Part shown: positions 59,650-64,000 of the stretch, piece after piece
Numbering within the stretch: the first letter of the stretch is position 1
Layout of the letters: every line of letters starts with the position of its first letter
Assembly (NCBI RefSeq): GCF_052065415.1
Contig: NZ_JBQHUB010000001.1
Span: 62,001-126,000, forward strand
Direction of reading: 5' to 3'
Length of the DNA stretch: 64,000 nucleotides
DNA from: Pseudoflavonifractor_A sp022772585
GTDB taxonomy: Bacteria > Bacillota > Clostridia > Oscillospirales > Oscillospiraceae
Program-made: the position numbers and the translations under genes
Notes under the pieces: model-generated
Seen by the model: only the letters and a program-made list of their open reading frames with translations
The model's database searches: none
Told to the model about the DNA's origin: nothing

Positions 59650-59699
59650 TTGCCAGACCTCCTGTTATTGCGCACTTCATGTGAAATGGTCACATTCTC

Positions 59700-59728
59700 A
59701 TTATATAATACCAGGCCCTCCGCTGCAA
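59700..59728 (-). promoter_or_regulatory. Sigma-A promoter of the lipoprotein gene
   Basis: Minus strand TTGCAG (59728-59723), 17-bp spacer, TATAAT (59705-59700). Confidence 0.72.
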
Positions 59729-59773
59729 GAGAGGAGCAGGGGAGCGAAAAAAGAGACAATTTTCACACCCGGC

Positions 59774-59802
59774 TTGACATTTTCGGACCAATTGCATATA
59801 CT
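59774..59802 (+). promoter_or_regulatory. Sigma-A promoter of the valS T-box leader
   Basis: TTGACA 59774-59779, 17-bp spacer, TATACT 59797-59802; nearly the same promoter as that of the trpXYZ leader. Confidence 0.88.
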
Positions 59803-59811
59803 AAACCATGT

Positions 59812-60050
59812 TATGCGGAAAAGCGAGGATGGGAAGGAGTACCCGTATCCCTGGTGCAGAGAGGAGCCGGCCGGTGCAAGGCTTTCGAGGGGAGCGGGGA
59901 AGGTCGTCCCGGAGCCGCGGCGCGGAAGGATGAAGTAAGCGCCGCCGGAGGCCCCCGTTACGGGCAGCGAGTGTGGACGCAGCGCGTCCGAATTCGGGTG
60001 GTACCACGGACAGTCTGTTCGCCCCGAGCCAAAAGGCTCGGGGCGTTTTT
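59812..60050 (+). ncRNA. T-box riboswitch, valine-type specifier
   Basis: Stem I has GGAAGGAGTACC on its 5' side, CAGAGAGGAGCC distally and returns with GATGAA-GTA-AGCG, placing GUA (Val) at 59935-59937. The T-box GGGTGGTACCACGG is at 59996-60009 with bulge UGGU, complementary to the ACCA end of tRNA-Val. A terminator follows at 60021-60050. It controls valS about 330 bases downstream. Confidence 0.93.
60021..60050 (+). terminator. T-box terminator before valS
   Basis: GCCCCGAGCC pairs with GGCTCGGGGC, loop of four, followed by GTTTTT. Confidence 0.92.
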
Positions 60051-60061
60051 CGTCAGGAGGG

Positions 60062-60358
60062 ATATTCTACCACCGCATCAACGCCCTGCAGAGCCGCCGG
60101 CTGATGGTCAAAACCGCCGGGGAGGGCACAGTGGTCCTGAGCGATACGGAGTTCACCGAGCAGACCTCGCTTGGTACGGCCTCTCACCCCTACAGCGCCT
60201 TTCTCTCGGTGATCCGCTATCGGGGCCGGCTCTTTCTCTTTGTGGACAAGCGCCACGCCTATATCCTGCCTGATGAAAGAATGACGGTTGGCGATCCCGC
60301 CGGAGTGGACGCCTTTCTGGAAGAAAAATGCGGAAAGCCCGTTCGGGTGCTCCGCTGA
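60062..60358 (+). pseudogene. Remnant of a YcxB-like protein C-terminal domain
   Basis: The frame ending at 60358 reads FYHRINALQSRRLM from about 60065 and continues through a beta-rich stretch with LFLFVDKRHAYILPDERM, the pattern of the YcxB-like C-terminal domain. The N-terminal membrane part of such proteins is missing; the similarity starts right after the T-box terminator. AGGAGG at 60056-60061 has no usable start behind it, and ATG 60104 has no ribosome-binding site. A short translated protein from 60104 (84 residues) is possible, but a 5'-truncated relic is more likely. Confidence 0.6.
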
Positions 60359-60378
60359 TTGAATAGGAGTGTAACAGA

Positions 60379-63024
<2,646 letters not shown>

Positions 63025-63040
63025 GCCCATCGCAAAATAC

Positions 63041-63082
63041 AAAAAGAGGGAGGCTCCCCACATGGGAGCCTCCCTCTTTTTT
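63041..63082. terminator. Bidirectional terminator between valS and the GGDEF gene
   Basis: AAAAAGAGGGAGGCTCCC pairs with GGGAGCCTCCCTCTTTTT; T tracts on both strands. Confidence 0.94.
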
Positions 63083-63105
63083 GCCCGGATGCGGACGGGC
63101 GGGAT

Positions 63106-63639
63106 TCAGCATTTGCGCCGCCGCTTGTCCAGATACATGTTCCGGTCGCTCTCGGTCAAAAGGGACGAGAGCGGACCCGCGGCAGGGGCGGTGGACCAGC
63201 CAAGGGCCGCATCCACTCCCTCGCTGTATAGCCGTTCCCGCAGACGGGAGAGGAACCGGTCGGCCTGCTCCGGTGTCTGCTGCCATCCCAGCAGCACGAA
63301 CTCGTCCCCGCCCACCCGGTAGACCCGATACTGCGGGACACAGGCGGCGCGGAGGATATCGGCTGTCCGGCGGAGCAGGGCATCGCCGGCGGGATGCCCC
63401 CGGGCGTCGTTGACCTCCTTGAGGTCGTTGAGATCCAGTGAGGCGATGGTGACGGTCTGCCCGGAGTACTCCAGCGCGCTCAGCCGTTCCTGAAAGGCCC
63501 GCCGGTTGGCCAGGCCGGTGAGCGGGTCGGTATCGGCCAGGACCCGCAATCTCCGGACCGCGCGGAGGAGGATACCGGAGAGGATGACGGCGGCAGTCAG
63601 AGCCAGGATTAGCACGGTATTGAGGAGTTCAGGACGCAT
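63106..63639 (-). CDS. GGDEF-domain diguanylate cyclase
   Basis: 177 residues: one N-terminal membrane helix (TVLILALTAAVILSGILL) directly followed by a GGDEF domain with ADTDPLTGLANRRAFQERL and an intact VGGDEFVLLG. No sensory domain and no RxxD inhibitory site five residues before GGDEF. Synthesises cyclic di-GMP if active. ATG 63639 is 7 bases from GGAGG. Its promoter (minus TATAAT at about 63700-63695, extended TGATATAAT) is overlapped by a large palindrome. Confidence 0.9.
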   Translation of the reverse strand: MRPELLNTVLILALTAAVILSGILLRAVRRLRVLADTDPLTGLANRRAFQERLSALEYSGQTVTIASLDLNDLKEVNDARGHPAGDALLRRTADILRAACVPQYRVYRVGGDEFVLLGWQQTPEQADRFLSRLRERLYSEGVDAALGWSTAPAAGPLSSLLTESDRNMYLDKRRRKC

Positions 63640-63702
63640 CCATTCACCTCCCATGGAAGCCGCGGCCTGATGATGAGTATAGGTACCAGTTTATTATATC
63701 AC

Positions 63703-63730
63703 AATAGTTACTATATGTATAGTAACTATT
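63703..63730. promoter_or_regulatory. 28-bp perfect palindrome, probable operator
   Basis: Arms AATAGTTACTATA / TATAGTAACTATT around a 2-base centre. It lies between the divergent GGDEF and HTH genes, upstream of the GGDEF gene's -10 where the -35 would be. Likely a binding site of a dimeric regulator, perhaps the adjacent HTH protein. Confidence 0.7.
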
Positions 63731-63786
63731 TATATGGGTATTATACATATGTAACGTTGAATGTAGTATTGTCCTGAGGTGATACG

Positions 63787-64000
63787 ATGAAGGAGCAGGG
63801 GGTCTATCTCATCCAGGACTACGGGAAGGTGGAACTGCGTCTCCGGGAGGTCATGGACCGGCGGGGCATCTCCCGCAACCGGATGGCGCGGCTGCTGAAC
63901 ACACGCTACGAGGTGGTGGACAAGTGGTATAAGAACCAGGTGGAGAAGATCGACGCGGATATCCTGGCCCGGATGTGTTTTGTGCTGCAGTGCGGTGTGG
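63787..64000 (+). CDS. Cro/CI-type HTH regulator, N-terminal part
   Basis: The first 71 codons are present; the frame runs off the right edge. VELRLREVMDRRGISRNRMARLLNTRYEVVDKWYKN forms a helix-turn-helix of the YozG/XRE-like type near residues 27-50, followed by ILARMCFVLQCGV. GAGGTGAT precedes ATG by 3 to 5 bases. Divergent from the GGDEF gene with the palindrome between, so autoregulation is plausible. Confidence 0.82.
   Translation, partial: MKEQGVYLIQDYGKVELRLREVMDRRGISRNRMARLLNTRYEVVDKWYKNQVEKIDADILARMCFVLQCGV

Overview
The window is a GC-rich stretch of a Gram-positive, endospore-forming anaerobe of the Clostridia. Oscillospiraceae (the Flavonifractor / Intestinimonas / Lawsonibacter neighbourhood) is my best guess from gene content and codon use, but no marker fixes the genus. 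The evidence is spo0A, spoIVB, spoIIR and a GerM-type lipoprotein, a complete V/A-type ATPase operon, a walRK-yycHI block, T-box leaders and a glycine riboswitch. Both edges cut through genes.

Layout. 1-3.8 kb: the end of a Pdu-type bacterial microcompartment locus (pduS fragment, pduT, pduU, pduV), then a two-component pair of EutV/EutW type whose regulator carries two ANTAR-like units. 4-7.6 kb: a three-gene operon of cysteine hydrolase, class-C beta-lactamase-fold hydrolase and APC permease. 7.7-7.9 kb: seven consecutive hairpins. 7.9-11.3 kb (minus): a secreted copper-amine-oxidase-N-type protein, tmRNA, a TIGR04076 protein, cyclophilin, smpB and a MecA-like adaptor; smpB and its RNA partner ssrA lie within 2 kb. 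11.5-16.9 kb: NUDIX hydrolase, then walR-walK-yycH-yycI. 17-18.3 kb: gdhA (minus). 18.9-22.9 kb: spoIVB, spo0A, lrgAB-like pair and a TSCPD protein. 22.9-28 kb: dacF (minus), a ComEA-like protein, a second two-component system and a GerMN lipoprotein. 28-32.4 kb: metY-like enzyme, a YbaK/ProX-like editing protein, a DUF6323/DUF6179 pair and a GT8 glycosyltransferase. 32.8-34.5 kb: glycine riboswitch and AGCS symporter. 35-44.4 kb: family-4 uracil-DNA glycosylase, then nine V-ATPase genes on the minus strand (order of transcription G/H, C, I, K, F, E, A, B, D). 44.7-52.6 kb: Lrp regulator with aminotransferase, DUF1015, ispE, spoIIR, a small unknown and pcrA. 52.7-59.6 kb: HAD phosphatase, EamA transporter, CAP/SLH secreted protein, a T-box-controlled trpXYZ tryptophan ABC transporter and a lipoprotein. 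59.8-64 kb: a valine T-box, a YcxB-like remnant, valS, a GGDEF protein and a truncated HTH regulator divided by a 28-bp palindrome.

The most unusual material is non-coding. Four intergenic blocks (about 7686-7944, 20356-20528, 30058-30206 and 34762-34804) share short end sequences of the TAATACT...AGTATAA / AGTACGC type, but each is filled with different, near-perfect hairpins packed almost without spacers. In the copy in front of spo0A the hairpins fold as two tandem four-way junctions lying between a predicted promoter and the spo0A start codon. The tandem-ANTAR regulator beside the microcompartment genes is the most unusual protein.
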